DNA of 64,000 nt from Apus apus (taxonomy: Eukaryota > Chordata > Aves > Apodiformes > Apodidae): positions 5,793,659 to 5,857,658 of the forward strand of contig NC_067283.1 of assembly GCF_020740795.1 (NCBI RefSeq), written 5' to 3'. The position numbers were made by a program, and so were the translations under genes. The notes below the pieces were generated by a model. That model ran no database searches. It saw nothing but the letters and a program-made list of their open reading frames with translations, and had not been told where the DNA came from. The stretch's first letter is position 1. Each line of letters begins with the position of its first letter. Positions 34,231-46,234 of the stretch are shown here, piece by piece.

Positions 34231-37200
34231 CCCTTCTTGGTGCAACCCAGCAGTGGATTCAGTCCTGGTGCAGATACTGGCCTGACCCTTATGCTTTCCA
34301 TAGCACAGGGATGGGGATGTTCCATTTGCTTACAGTGGGGCTGGGAAGGCAGCAGGGAAGGGAACTTCTGAGGGATCTATATTCAAGGGGGGGGATGAAG
34401 TGTCAATATGGGATGGCCAAAACTCTTTTGGCCAGTTAATAAATGAGCAAAGTGTTGGATATGCTGAATGTGATGCCCTTTCTTCATCCCATGCACCTTG
34501 AATCACCTGTCATCTTTAGATAAGAAAACCCTTCTTGTCCTGCTATCTCCCTTTATTTCAAAGGCAATTATAATATCGTAGTATTTTTCTTTTCCAGTAG
34601 AGGGAAGTATTGGCTAAACCGAGTTTTCCATGCCACAGCCTCATGGCATCTCGTGCTAAAGGATCTTCTCACAACACTTATCCCAGTGAGTAAAAGGCTT
34701 TATGGAAAGCTGGAGTCTCTGGAAATCAAAAGCACTCCACCGAGCACCAGCAGGGTGGGCAAGCCAGGAAAATCTTCAAATATTGAAGAAAAAAAAAAAT
34801 AATTATTTCTTCTTTGCCAAATGAAGTTTTACAAGAGAAGTATTTCTAAAGCAGCACGATTTCTCAAGAAAAAACCCCAAAAAACAAACAAGAAAACAAC
34901 CACACAAAAAAACCCTAAACCAAAATAACCAAAGAACGTGTTTTAGTTTAAAACTTCTCCAAGCTCTCACAATTTCAAAAGCTTTACACTCTTCAATACC
35001 TTTGTTTCATTAAAAAAAATGGTGGCAAGAAATGTGTAGGGCTATGGACTGAAAGAAAGGCTTTATAAACATCTCAGAAGAATGACTGGCTCTTTGCAAC
35101 CAGCACTGCTCTCTGTAATCCCTTTAAGAAAGCAATGATTGGTTTGTGGGGAAAAGCTATCCTCATTTTTTTTATATAGAAGTGAATAGGAAGATGACAT
35201 CCATGGATCTCTCATGTAGGGGTTATTTTGCTTCTGGTACTTAATTCCATCTGACATGCACTTCTATTGGGTTCCAGCTGATGCAACTGAACTTTTTCAG
35301 ACATTTGTAAACCAGTATTACCTGAGTATCTCTCACAGAAATGAAGATTTTTTTTGCAAGACAGCACAGGTTTAATCTATTTTCCTCTCTCTGATCAGCC
35401 TGTCTATAAGGTTCCACATAAGGTGGTTGCTTTCTGATTAATGCCTGCACGAGCTGCTCCTCTGCCAAGGATGCTCCCCACTTGCTGTGTGAGTTTGGTG
35501 CTGCACAGACCCCAAACCCACCCCTGAAGTGTTGCCCTCAGCTTATGCTCCTGGGTCACGTTTTTGAATTTTCTGAAGTGATGCTCAAAGGGAGGGAATT
35601 TTGCAACATGTACCCAAATAACACATCCTGATTTCACCTGAAAACTGGGAGAAGGGACAGTTTTCTGGGCTGTGAGTTGAACTCAGGGGTAGGAAATGGG
35701 TGAATTCTCTTATTCCTGCTCCTGGCATGAAATAAATTTGATAGGTAGATTTCCCTCCATGACTTCCTACCTTTTATACATCTTATTCCTTTGCAAATAT
35801 TGCTCTGTTTTCTATAAGCTGGGTTCAGATTGAGCTGATTTAATGAGGATTTGCTGCTATTAGCTAAAATTTCCCAAGTTCTAGACAGTATTTCCTCCCT
35901 CCACAAGCAAATGATAGAGGTGAAAATTTAGAGTAGCCTTATGTGTTACAGGCTGCAAAAGAGAGACCAGAGGTGGGACAGTGGATGGAACATTAGGTGA
36001 AAGCTTGTGGTTTTCCCCTTTTCACCCTGGTTGTGACACTCAATGTGTGAAAATGGGACCTGCTTACTCCCCTGTCCACTTCCATTTCATTTCTGTTATC
36101 AACCCTGAGACTGTCATTGCTCAGATTGCTAAGGAAGGAGGGAGGACAAATGAGGATCTTCATCCATGGACTGTGAGTGGAAGAAAAACTGGTTGGAAGA
36201 GAATATTTACTTCTAGCTGCCAGTGCTCCTTCCACATGAAACTCATGAAATGAAGTTAAACCTCCAGCAATGTCTGTGTAACAACAACATACAGAGTCAA
36301 ACATTGATCTGTGAAAGCACAGGTGAGGAGGATATACTGACCCAAAAATTCCCTCAAATGTATACACGTGTACATCAGCCCCAAAATGTACATCTTCTCC
36401 TGTCATCAGCACAGAGAGCATGATGCCATAGCCTAACTCCTTTTCAGAAAGAAGCAAGAGGTTCACCTATCCTCTCTCCACAAGCTCAGCTCCACCATGA
36501 TAATATTTTTCAGCTGTTCGGGTGATCTGAAGAACCATTTTCAGAAGTGAGGTAGGGCATGGCTGTTGCTCTTGTAAGACAAAGATGTGCCAGCATGGCA
36601 GGAGGGGTTCAACAGCAAGGGTTGAAGTGCCAAGGACTCAGTTTGCATTTCTGGTGTTGAAGACTTGCCTGTTCTCTGCCCATTTTGGGTCCTCATGAGA
36701 ACATCCCTCCCTTTGCACAGCCACTATTCATCTTCACATTGAGTGATTCAATCCCTGAGGATTTGTATTCCTTTGTCTCCTACCTTGTACTTTGCTCTGT
36801 GCTGCTCTAGGATTTCAGAGGCTCCCACCAGGGAGCTCATGTCCCTCTTCCTCTGCCTTTCCTAGTCTTCATTCTCCTCCATCTCTTCTAATCTGTTGTC
36901 TTTGTTTTCCAGTATCTGACCTCTACCCCCTCTTTTCAGCTCCCTCTTTCCTCAGCTTTCTCTTCCCTGTTACATTCTTCATTCACTGATTTTCCAGTTC
37001 TGCATCTTTCTCTACATTCTCTGCTCACTTGTTAATTTCCTTGAGCATGAATTTATTCTTGAATGCAGACTCACTCTCCTTCCTGCCCTTCCTGGGTCCA
37101 CTGCTGCTGGTTTTTGGGCTGTTTTGTAGCCCACTCAGGTTTTTTTCTACATTATCAGCTCCTTTTCCAGCATTTGCTTTCTTTCATCACTACTAAGCCC

Positions 37201-37729
37201 TGAGCTGCTTTTACAGCTCCACACTCCTCCTGGACTGGTAACAGCCACTTCAGAGCCCACTGGGCAGCAAGTAAAGTGATGTCCTTCTCCCTTGTATGCC
37301 CTATTTCATGTTGCTCAGTACTGTGAGGTCTTTTTGCTGTTCTTCAGAAGTTTCTTCTAGTTTCACCACCCAGAATACTTAAATACTGCCAGCATCCATC
37401 TATGAACTTCTGAGTTTTGTTGGACAGCTTATTTCCAGTAAAAGTCACTGCTCCTGCTCACTGGGGCTGCTGCCTGTGAGCATGACCCAGGTATCTGTTC
37501 CTTATAGTCCTCACTTGGGGCAGGTGGCTGTGGGAGCTTTTGGGTTTGGTTGTCCATGGGGTGAACAGGTGGTCCAGCTCTGGCAGTGTTCACACCTGCA
37601 CCCTTCTCCTGTGTCCTGGGGACATCCTGCCCTGTCCCACTCCCCAGCACTTCTCCTCATCCAGGTCAAAGGTTCTATCCAATCTCCTGGCCACCCTCAA
37701 ATTCCACTGCGGCTCCATCCTCACTTCTT

Positions 37730-38636
37730 CCCTCTCCCACCTTTCTCCCCAGTCTTCTTTATCTCACAGGCTCCTTAACTAGCTCTCCTTCATCTCCTCT
37801 CCTGCCTTACTTTCCATCCTTCCTTTCCACATCCCTCCCTAATTCTCAGCCCTCCTCACTGCTCCTTCCTCCCCAACCTCCCCAACCTTCTTTCCCCAAC
37901 ATTTCTCCTTCCCCACCTCTGCATCTCCTTCTTCCCTATCCTTTCCTCATCCTGCCTTTCTGCCCATCCCCACCCTTTCTGCCTCTCTGTTCTCGAGGTC
38001 TCTCTATCTTCCCTCTCTCCCTTTTCTCTTTCTTAACCCACATCCCTCTCTCCCTCTCTCTTCTCTACCTTTCCAGACCCCTCCTTATTCCCCCCTCCTT
38101 TCCTCTCTATACTCTATCCCTCCCTCTTCCCCCATCCCTCTCTCCATCCCTTTCTCTACCCCTCTGCAGCCTTTTCTCTTCCCCCTCTCCCTCCTTCCCC
38201 CATTCCTCTTTCCCTTTCTCCCCATCCTCCTTCCTCCCCCTCTCCATCTTCCTACCTCTTTCCTCCCCCCATCCCTCCTTCCCTCCTTCCTTCCTCCCCC
38301 ATCCTTCCTTCCCTCCTTCCTTCCTCCCCCATCCTTCCTTCCCTCCTTCCTTCCTCCCCCCCATTCCTCCTTCCTCCCCCCCATCCCTCCTTCCTCCCCC
38401 CCATCCCTCCTTCCTTCCCCCATCCATCCCTCCTCTCTCCCCCCCATCCCTCCTCACTCCCCCCCACCCCTCCTTCCTTTCTCCCCCCCACCCCTCCTTC
38501 CCCCCCATCCTCTTCCCCTCCCACCCCCCATCCTTCTTCCCCACCCCTCCTTCCTCCCCCCCGTTCCTCCTTCCCCCCCCATCCTCCCTCCCCCATCCCC
38601 CTTCCCCTCCCCTCCATCCCACCCCCACGACCCCCC
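37730..38636. repeat. Long polypyrimidine (C/T) tract with local tandem repeats
   Basis: Over about 0.9 kb the plus strand is almost only C and T, densest from about 38080. From about 38281 a 30-base unit (ccctccttccttcctccccc plus atccttcctt) repeats exactly, then the pattern shifts to a 20-base unit with longer C-runs. The minus strand is therefore G/A-rich with many GGG runs. It produces long spurious open frames on both strands (Pro/Ser on plus, Gly/Arg/Glu on minus). It abuts the CpG island. Confidence 0.9.
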
Positions 38637-38640
38637 CCTC

Positions 38641-38880
38641 TCCCCGCACACCAGCAGAGGGCACTGCGGGTCCGGCGGGGCGGGCGGTGCCTCCCCCATC
38701 CCTCCCTCCCTCCCTCCCTCCATCCATCCATCCCTCCCTCCCGCCCCTTCCCCGTTCCCCCCCCCGTGCCCGTGCGGGGCTTCGCTCCCGCGGCAGCGGC
38801 AGAGCGGGGCGGCGGCTCCGAGCCATGAGCCCTCGGCGCCCGGCAGCCGGGCCCTTCCCGCGGGACCCAACCGCTCGGGG
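38641..38880 (+). promoter_or_regulatory. CpG island, candidate promoter (SCN5A by gene order)
   Basis: I count about 26 CpG dinucleotides in 240 bp, in a window otherwise almost empty of them. It contains GC-box-like strings (ggggcgggcgg, gagcggggcgg) and no TATA box at a convincing place. In the amniote sodium channel cluster SCN5A lies just downstream of SCN10A on the same strand and starts with a non-coding GC-rich exon, so this is a good candidate SCN5A promoter. That assignment is inference; an unrelated transcript is possible. Confidence 0.55.
38700..38750. repeat. CCCT/CCAT tetranucleotide microsatellite
   Basis: Several tandem copies of ccct, then ccat, then ccct again, inside the CpG island. 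It is probably variable in length between individuals. Confidence 0.8.
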
Positions 38881-38952
38881 ACTAAAACTCTGTGGATACA
38901 ATGAAGTGGCTCTGGGACTCTTGGTTTAGCAGGAAAAATTAAATAAACCCAT
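38780..38952 (+). other. Candidate non-coding first exon with upstream ORF
   Basis: From the CpG-rich core the sequence turns into a plain exon-like stretch and meets CAT|GTAAGTTT at 38953, a good 5' splice site. Inside is ATG at 38825 in an acceptable context (G at -3) opening a 34-codon frame (MSPRRPAAGPFPRDP...) that stops at 38927-38929, before the donor. If this is SCN5A exon 1 it is 5' UTR, and the short frame would be an upstream ORF. The 5' start of the exon is not determined. Confidence 0.4.
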
Positions 38953-38961
38953 GTAAGTTTC

Positions 38962-39057
38962 TCTTTTTTTTTTTTTTTTTAATTTTATTTGCTTGTTAAT
39001 CGAATAATAAAAGGAAGAAGAAGAAAAAATAATAATTAAAAAAAAAGAAAAAAAAAC
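38962..39057. repeat. Poly-T and A-rich arms forming an inverted repeat
   Basis: About 18 T then 'aattttatttg' is followed some 50 bases later by 'aataataattaaaaaaaaag' and more A. The arms are roughly complementary and could form a hairpin just after the candidate exon 1 donor. Confidence 0.6.
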
Positions 39058-40714
39058 CAAAACCAAACCCACCTCCTGATCTGAGCGTGTGGTGGAGGAG
39101 GAATCGGTAGCGCCGGGATTTTCCCTTCCCTAAAGTTTCCCTTCCAGGCGGGAAGAGCGGAGGCTCCGGCACCGTGTCCGTCCCGTCCGGGCAGGGTGGC
39201 AGAGACCAGAAGGGGCTGGAGGAGAGAGAAGTTGGCTCAGCAAAGCTTGCGGCAGGGTTTAAAAGCAGAGGATGTGGATGGAGAGATTGATTTTGCTGTT
39301 GAAGGGTAACTCCGGAGGGGAATCGGTCTAGTTTCCGTCTCGTTTCTGCACCCACAAGTGCTGGAAAGAAACAGCAACACAGAAAATACTCTGCCAATTG
39401 TTCAGTTAGTGTCATGTGGCGTCGGATGTGCTGGAGTGGAAATTTAGTGGCACGTTTTGAAGGGAAAAAAATGAAGGGAAAACATTTCTGTTGCGGCAGG
39501 GAAAATGTATCCTCCTGTGTCAGGAGAATATTACTGCTATTACTTGTTGTAAGAACTGATTTATTTTTAAGTGTATATCTTAATGGCACCACTCACCTCA
39601 CAGCTGCTTGTAGAATACATCTACTTAAAACATCTGGAGTTTTTACCAGCAGGAATTTAAAACTTGGCTTATGCAAAGAGTAGAAAAACAGGGAGAGCTG
39701 TTCTGCTCGCCAGCAAGGTGATTGTGGTTTTATCCCGAGGGAAACAGGGAGATACTGGGAGCGCTGTGAGAGGGAAGGTAAAGCTAAATTAAAGCAAAAC
39801 TTATGCAATCGGAGTGCGGCTGCAATGGGAATAAACCAGACCTTTTTATTTTATTTTTCCTGGAGATTTGGGTGAGGAGGTGGAGATGAGCTTCTAGAGA
39901 GCGGAGAAACAGGAGCCACGCACACCTCTGGCAACAGGTCTTGTTTTGCCTGGGAAGGATAAGCTGAGCTTTGTGAGTGCTTGAGCTCAGCCTTTCCAGT
40001 TGCAACTGGGGCAACTGCTGATCCCGCAGACAGGAGCTGGATCCAGAGCTGGTGGCCCTGATGTCTCCCACTGCTGGGTTGGTGAGCAGCTCTCCCCGAA
40101 GTACAGGGAGGATGGTGGAATAAAGGCGGCGTTTCAAAGAGGATTTGTCAATACTAAAAATAAACAGGCCCGCAGATGTGTCCTGGAGGGTCGTGTCCAG
40201 GCGCAGTGATTTCAGGGCCGATGAGCTGATTTCGGCCACTTTTCCATCCCTGTGTCCTGTCCAAGGTGCTGAAGTTCGTTTTGCTGCAAATTCCCACGAT
40301 TTCGGGGCTTTGCAGAGGTGGTATTGGAGGCTTCCTCGCATTCGAAACTGGTGGAGGGGGTTCCCCTGAGTGGTACAAAGAGAAAGCAGGGATGTGTTTT
40401 CAGACACGTATATTTGATCCGTCCTTTTGGCGTGGGAAAGCAGGCCAGGTGGAGCCGCAGATGGATCCGGCAGATCCTATAAGCTTTTGGTGGCAGAGCA
40501 TTGGAAAGGTCAGAGCTGTGAGGCAGTGAGGATTGAAACTCCCTTATTCTAAAGGACCAAGAAAGTGGTATTTCTGAGGGTGTCATTGCTGTTGGTTTGA
40601 GTGCATTGCCTCTGATGAGACATCTGGTTCCAAAAAAGTTGAGGGGAGCCCAGTGTCAGGATGGGATGGGAATCAAGCAAATGGGATCGGAGTGATGTCC
40701 ACAGATTTTGGTAA

Positions 40715-40745
<31 letters not shown>

Positions 40746-40746
40746 C
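40715..40746. repeat. (TA)n followed by (TTG)n microsatellite
   Basis: About nine TA units run directly into five TTG units. Short compound simple repeat. Confidence 0.85.
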
Positions 40747-43700
40747 TGGGCCTTTTCAAATGGCAGGTGCAGTTGACAGAGAGCTTCAGAAGTAGAGGAT
40801 CCTTAAGAAAAAAGCATGTCTTTTGGGGGTCTCAACATTTAAGCAATGGAAGCCTGTCCTGCAAGTTGTGGTATTTTTAGATTAATGTGCCAAAAGGTCT
40901 CAGCTTTAAGTAGTGGAGTTTATGTAACCTTTGGTATGAGGCAGATCACAGTATTGCTAGAAATAACCAGAGATGAATATGTTGCTTAACTTCTACGTGA
41001 TTGGAGTTTGATGTTGTAAAGTGGTTTTCTCAGTCCTTGATGCTCATTCCAAATCCATTCATAATACAGCTTTGTACTTCTGTCTGAGACTGTCAGAGGG
41101 TTTTACAAACACAAAGGGTCAGGTTCTGATACCCGTGTTTGCACGGGAAAAATAGTTTGTGCTGCGAGAAGTCCTGCAGACTTAAGGCATGCAAAACCTC
41201 AGTACAGTATGGTAGAGAACTGATACGGTTTCATGCCCTCAGTCATTCGTCAGAACTCAGAAAGGTATTCAGTTGCATCACTGGGTATGTAGCCTAAATA
41301 CCTTGACCATGAAGGGTGTATGTGAACTGTGAGGCTTCCTGACTCTGAATGACAGCTTCTGGGTAGAGACTTTAAAACTGCAACAGAGTTGACAGCATTA
41401 TATTCCTGGCTTGAATCAGAAACTGGCCTCGGTTTTCGTTCCGATGGACTAATATCTGTGGCACCAGCTAACACCTCCCAGGACTTTCACAGGGTACAGA
41501 AAAACGTTGAGTAGTTGCTATGTTCTTGATTTAAATATGTTGTCAAAATTTTATTTTAAAATGTACTGGTAGGAAATGGCATCCTCATGGGCATGGGAGA
41601 TTTATGAAATACAGCTAGTTTTAGTTTCTTTAAAAGATCCTGTTTGTGATGTTAGACAGGTATTGGTCTCTTCTCTACTAGAAAAAACATTGAAGAGACT
41701 TGTTGTTTTCAGAGGGTGGGTGGTCATTTCTTCCTGAAAATTACTGCCTTATAAGTTGTCTTCAGTCATCCTCAAGAATTACTTTGGAAAATTATAGCTT
41801 TGATAGTTAAAAGGTGACAACAAGTAATTTCTCAGTTCTGTTAAATAAAACTTGGGTATCACAGAAGCAGCATCACTTTTAAGTATCTGCTTGACTTTTC
41901 TGCTTTGTATTTCTGTGCTGTCCTGAGGTAGGGCCTTAATCATAGTATGAAGCAATTTATATTTGAAATTCTGTCATTCCTTCTCACTTTTACCATCTTA
42001 CCTGGTGGAAAATACATAAAGTCAGTTTGGTATATTCCTGTTTGCTTAAGGTGAATATCTCTTCCATAGTGTCACATATGACTGCAAAAAGTTCAGATTA
42101 ACATGTGTTTATTTATATTTTAAATTAGCATCTACCAAAAGAGAACCTTAGTTGTAGTTCTATTGATCTTGGTTTATTATTTACTCCGCCAATGAAACTC
42201 ATGGGCCCACTTTGACCTGGCTCTGTCTCTTTGGGTTTAACTTGCAAAGTGACAGTTTCTAAATCAGGAAGGAAATCAGGTCACATTTCTGGCTCTGCAG
42301 GATTTATCTCATTGCTCTTCTTTCAAAGTAATTAGAGTTACTAATAATGAGGAAAAGAAAACTTTTCCAGAACTGGATTGTCCCTAACCCTCTCTCCTTC
42401 TTGCGGTTTTTGTGTCACTGAAGAGATCCAGGTAGTTCAGAAAGTTTGTTGTGAAGGATCTTCTTGCTTCATTATACAGACACTGACTTCCTTTAAGTTT
42501 AGCTGCAGGTGACATGGTCACCCTTACAGATGTTCCTCTTTTTCCTTAGATTAATAACTTTCCCTTATTTATTTTCCACTCATTCCGGGGTGGTGTTACT
42601 GGACCAGCTCTGGGCTGCCCAGTTGCAGCCAGTGAGATCCCAGATTTCAGACTAGGAGAAGAATGAGGAAACATTTTCCAAAATTGTCCCCTGTCCCAGT
42701 CCCTAAGCAGGCTGGAGGCAGTGTGGACACACTGGTTTTGTTAACTGCCTGTGGTATCAGCTGTCATGATCGCCCTTTGTACCCCTCCTTTTTAGGCTTA
42801 TTTTCAGTCCCTGTTCACAGAGGTATATTCCCAGGAAAGACACCCAACGAGCCATAAAAATTCCTAAAAAATTCTTCTAATACACCCACATTGGAGGAGG
42901 TGCAGCTTGGCCTCCTGTGAGGAGGTCACCTTGTGAATCTTTTGTGTGCACAGTTTTCATTGATGTCAAAAGATTCCTTATCTTTCATGGCAAAAACATG
43001 CCTCCCTGGTTTTTGTCATGAACAAAGCCTTTTTTTAATCACAATTCTGCATAACAAGAATGGCCCAGTCTTAATTTTTATCATAATATTGCAAGAGCTT
43101 TTTAAACTTAGAGATATTGCACATCAAATAATAACGTTGTACAAAAACATCAGAAAAAGTAAAAGTTCTGTTAAGCCTTGAGTTTTCCCTTTGCCTTTTT
43201 TAAATTTAATTTTAAAATGATGAGATTTTCTGTTCTATCTTGGAAAAAAAATTAGTCTATTGTTTACCAGATTATTTATTTCATCTTTCAGCTTGAACTT
43301 TCCTGGTTCACTAAACTTCTGTCCAAGAGGCTTTCAACTGCAATGCTGAGAGCCCTACCAACAGGTTGTAGATTCTTTTTAAAGCTTGCTGGATTCCTAA
43401 GGTACTTAAAGACCTCTCCATCCAGGTTATTGTTTGAAAGGTATCTGAAAACTGTGCTTTATTAATTTTAATCCAGTGCCAGTATTAGTATGGGATATTT
43501 AAATGGTCTTGCTGGTGTCAGGTTCATGTTCAAGCATGTAAAAGTCAGCAAACTGAACCCAGCTTGTGGGCGTGAGTAAGGTGTCTGTGTTAGAAGCAAG
43601 GAGTCTCTCTCAATATTTGAGACATTTGCAGGCTGATTTTTAACTAATAAACCAGGTTTTTGAGGTTTTGGAGGGGTCTTGGAAGGGGTGAGTGCCAGCC

Positions 43701-44109
43701 CATTTCAGTCGTCTGAGGACAATCTCTGCTGCCAGGCTGTACAAGGGCAGACACTGCCCCTGGGAAATCCTGAAAAACATGAACTTTAAAGAAAGATATT
43801 ATTAAATAAACAAAAACCCCTCACTGTCATGTAAAGACGAGCAACTCTATGATGAAGTTTTTGTTTGTCCCCATGGTATAGCCACCAAAAGCAGGCATGG
43901 AGCTATGGAGAGAAATGTTAGAGGGAGGTTGTCGGCAATGGGAGGAAGCTCTGTGAGTGTTTGCCTCCCTGGAGATGCAGGGAAATCCCCTGGATAGGGA
44001 TGGGGGTGGAAGAGGAGGGCAAAATAATGGGGGGTTTAAGCCCAGACTGAACAGCTCTGAAACGCATCATTAAAGTATTGGAGCCCGACCTATAGACAGA
44101 CATTTAGTG

Positions 44110-45260
44110 TTGTCTGAGGCCTGACATGTTAGTAACTGTTACATAATGCACAATTATAAAATCACACTAAAGCCTCTTTAAGACACCTGATTATATATAA
44201 CAGGGTAATTATGCCACATTTTAATGGAGCTGGCTGCTGCAGGGAAAGGACCCCCCTGCACCAAAAGCCTGCTCCTCTCCTTGCCGTGTCAGATGCAGCT
44301 GACAGCACCATCCTCTTGGCCCCAGGGAAGTCCTAAACCCTCCAAAGCCCCCCACGGTTGTGTGCCTGCTCCCCTGGCTCTCGTGTTACAGGGGTTGGTC
44401 CTTTCCTTCCGGATGAGGATTTCTGGCCACCGCTGCTCCCCATATTAGTCCAGCCAGCGCCACGGTGTGACGCAGCCACCCTTGCTCCCTCCCCGGGGCC
44501 GAGCACATCGTCCCCGCTGCCTCCCCAAACCAATTTCCAGCGAGCTATGCACAGCTTCCGTGCTGCTGGAGGGGCCAGAGGTGTTGCCAGCGGTGTCTGC
44601 AGCAAGAGGGTCTGGAAAGCACTGCAAGTATCTCAAGAATTTGTTATTATTTTATTCCCCCCCCCTCCTCCTTTATCTCTTTTCACCAGCGTTTCACGTC
44701 GAGAGGTCTAATCTCCCTCGATGCGTGCGTCTAATTCTCATTCATGTGAGCGCAGGGGCTGCTGCTGGCCGTGTGCTCCGTGTCTCATAGGAAACAACCC
44801 CTTTGGACTCGCAGCACAGGGCAAAGTTCCCCTAGTTTGCTGAAGTCCTCGTAGCTCTTTTCTTCCCTGTGTCCGTCAAACAGAGGGATGAATCCTCCTC
44901 TTGCCTCCGCCGGCGTAAATCCAGATCGATTTGTTGTACTTCGGCGAAGGAGCTAATCCAGATTTACACAGCACTTTCCCTGAGGACTTCCCCTTTCTTT
45001 TTTTTTTTAATTTTGCTGTAGGTGACAGCTAGTGGGCTGATGTCAAAATACATCTGATGTAGTCAGATTCCCTGTCTCCAACCATTAATTACTCCTAGCA
45101 AAAGTTTCTGAGGAAGAGCAGTTGTATTTGAAAACAATATACAAGTTCTGTTGCTAATTTTAGAAAGTAAGGGAGATTTTTTTCTTCCCCCCTCCTGTTG
45201 AAACTAAATATAATTTGAAAGATAATGTATGAAGATGTAAATATAGCAGGCAATTACATA
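44110..45260. promoter_or_regulatory. Possible cis-regulatory block
   Basis: A unique, repeat-free stretch with blocks of moderate GC and scattered CpG. It contains homeobox-type TAATTATG, a T-box-like half site in gacacct, a perfect MEF2 consensus CTAAATATAA (45204-45213) and a nearby GATAATG (45221). If the CpG island at 38.7 kb is SCN5A exon 1, this would be intron 1, where mammals carry cardiac enhancers. This is pattern-based; conservation was not tested. Confidence 0.25.
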
Positions 45261-46116
45261 TTGCATATGAATAGTTTCTCTCGTTTTTAACATGTTTAGT
45301 TTGTTTTTCCATCTTTCTCAGGAGACAGCTGTTAGATAAAGAGAGAAAAGCAAATACTGGTTATGAAACTGTACGTCATAGCTAAAAGGAAAAAAAAAAA
45401 AACCTAACTGGAATTATCATATGAATGTGGGAAGAAAAAGGCAGCATAAATCCTCTCTGCTTTTCCCCTCCTTTCTTTATATTTCTGTAGTAGTGCTTAG
45501 CTAAATAAATACTTTAGGACAAATTTCCTCTAGGTCCACTGTGTTCCTGTTTCTACTGAGTTTGGGCAGTTCTGAATTCTTCTCAGAATGATGAAATTGA
45601 GGTAGAAACTTTACGCAGAAAGTCTCTGAGGTCTTGGATCCCTTTGCCTCTAGTGGAACTTTTGCTGGAGTTTACTTTTCTATGTGGTTACTTAAAGTTG
45701 ACCACCCCCAAAAGTTTTGTTGTGACCACACTGTGTCTGAACAAGCATCTGTCAGGTGGACAGATGTCCTTTTGGTTGGTGAGGATGGCTTGGAGAACAT
45801 GATTTTTCCTGTAGCTGTGAAATTCAGCACTGCTCCTCTTGTGCTGTTTGATTTGTGAAAAGTTGTTCTCTTTGTTAAAAGATTCCTCCACTTTTCCCCA
45901 GGTTTTCCTGGTTTTGTGAAACCTGAGCAGTGCTGGGCTGGCAGGTCCTGCTTTCTGTGTTGTGAGCTGAATAGACAGGACCCAGCAAAGCTCTCTGCTT
46001 TTCATCTGCCTCTCAGAGCAAGCCAGAAAAAACCTAAAAACACTGCACTGGGTCACACACATTGCCTTTTTCTTTAAAAAAAAAGATGGGGAATGGCAAA
46101 AAAGTTCCCCAAAATA

Positions 46117-46152
46117 CTAGTAGTAATAGTAGTAGCAGTACTACTACTACTA
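46117..46152. repeat. TAG/CTA inverted repeat (hairpin)
   Basis: TAGTAGTAG (46127-46135), a five-base loop, then CTACTACTA (46141-46149) form a nine-base perfect stem immediately before the (AAT)n array. Confidence 0.8.
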
Positions 46153-46153
46153 A

Positions 46154-46233
<80 letters not shown>
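46154..46233. repeat. (AAT)n microsatellite
   Basis: About 27 uninterrupted AAT/TAA units. Perfect trinucleotide repeats of this length are usually length-polymorphic. The poly-Ile and other monotonous open frames across it are artefacts. Confidence 0.97.

Positions 46234-46234
<1 letters not shown>

Larger units (their letters stand above)
22071..37700. other. Intergenic region with no recognised gene
   Basis: About 15.6 kb between the channel gene and the next candidate promoter. Three CR1 fragments lie in it (23932-24060, 22507-22790 and 33997-34230). There is a G-rich run at 33525-33548 and a TATA-like element at about 27109. I found no multi-exon coding signal on either strand. The short open frames here are chance. 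In particular I see nothing like EXOG, the gene that follows SCN5A in mammals. Confidence 0.7.

Noticed and set aside
37586..38929. 447-codon open frame on the plus strand and long Gly/Arg/Glu frames on the minus strand (38085-38901)
   Set aside because: They arise from the polypyrimidine tract: composition is almost only Pro, Ser, Leu or Gly, Glu, Arg in repeated blocks, with no domain and several overlapping frames open at once.
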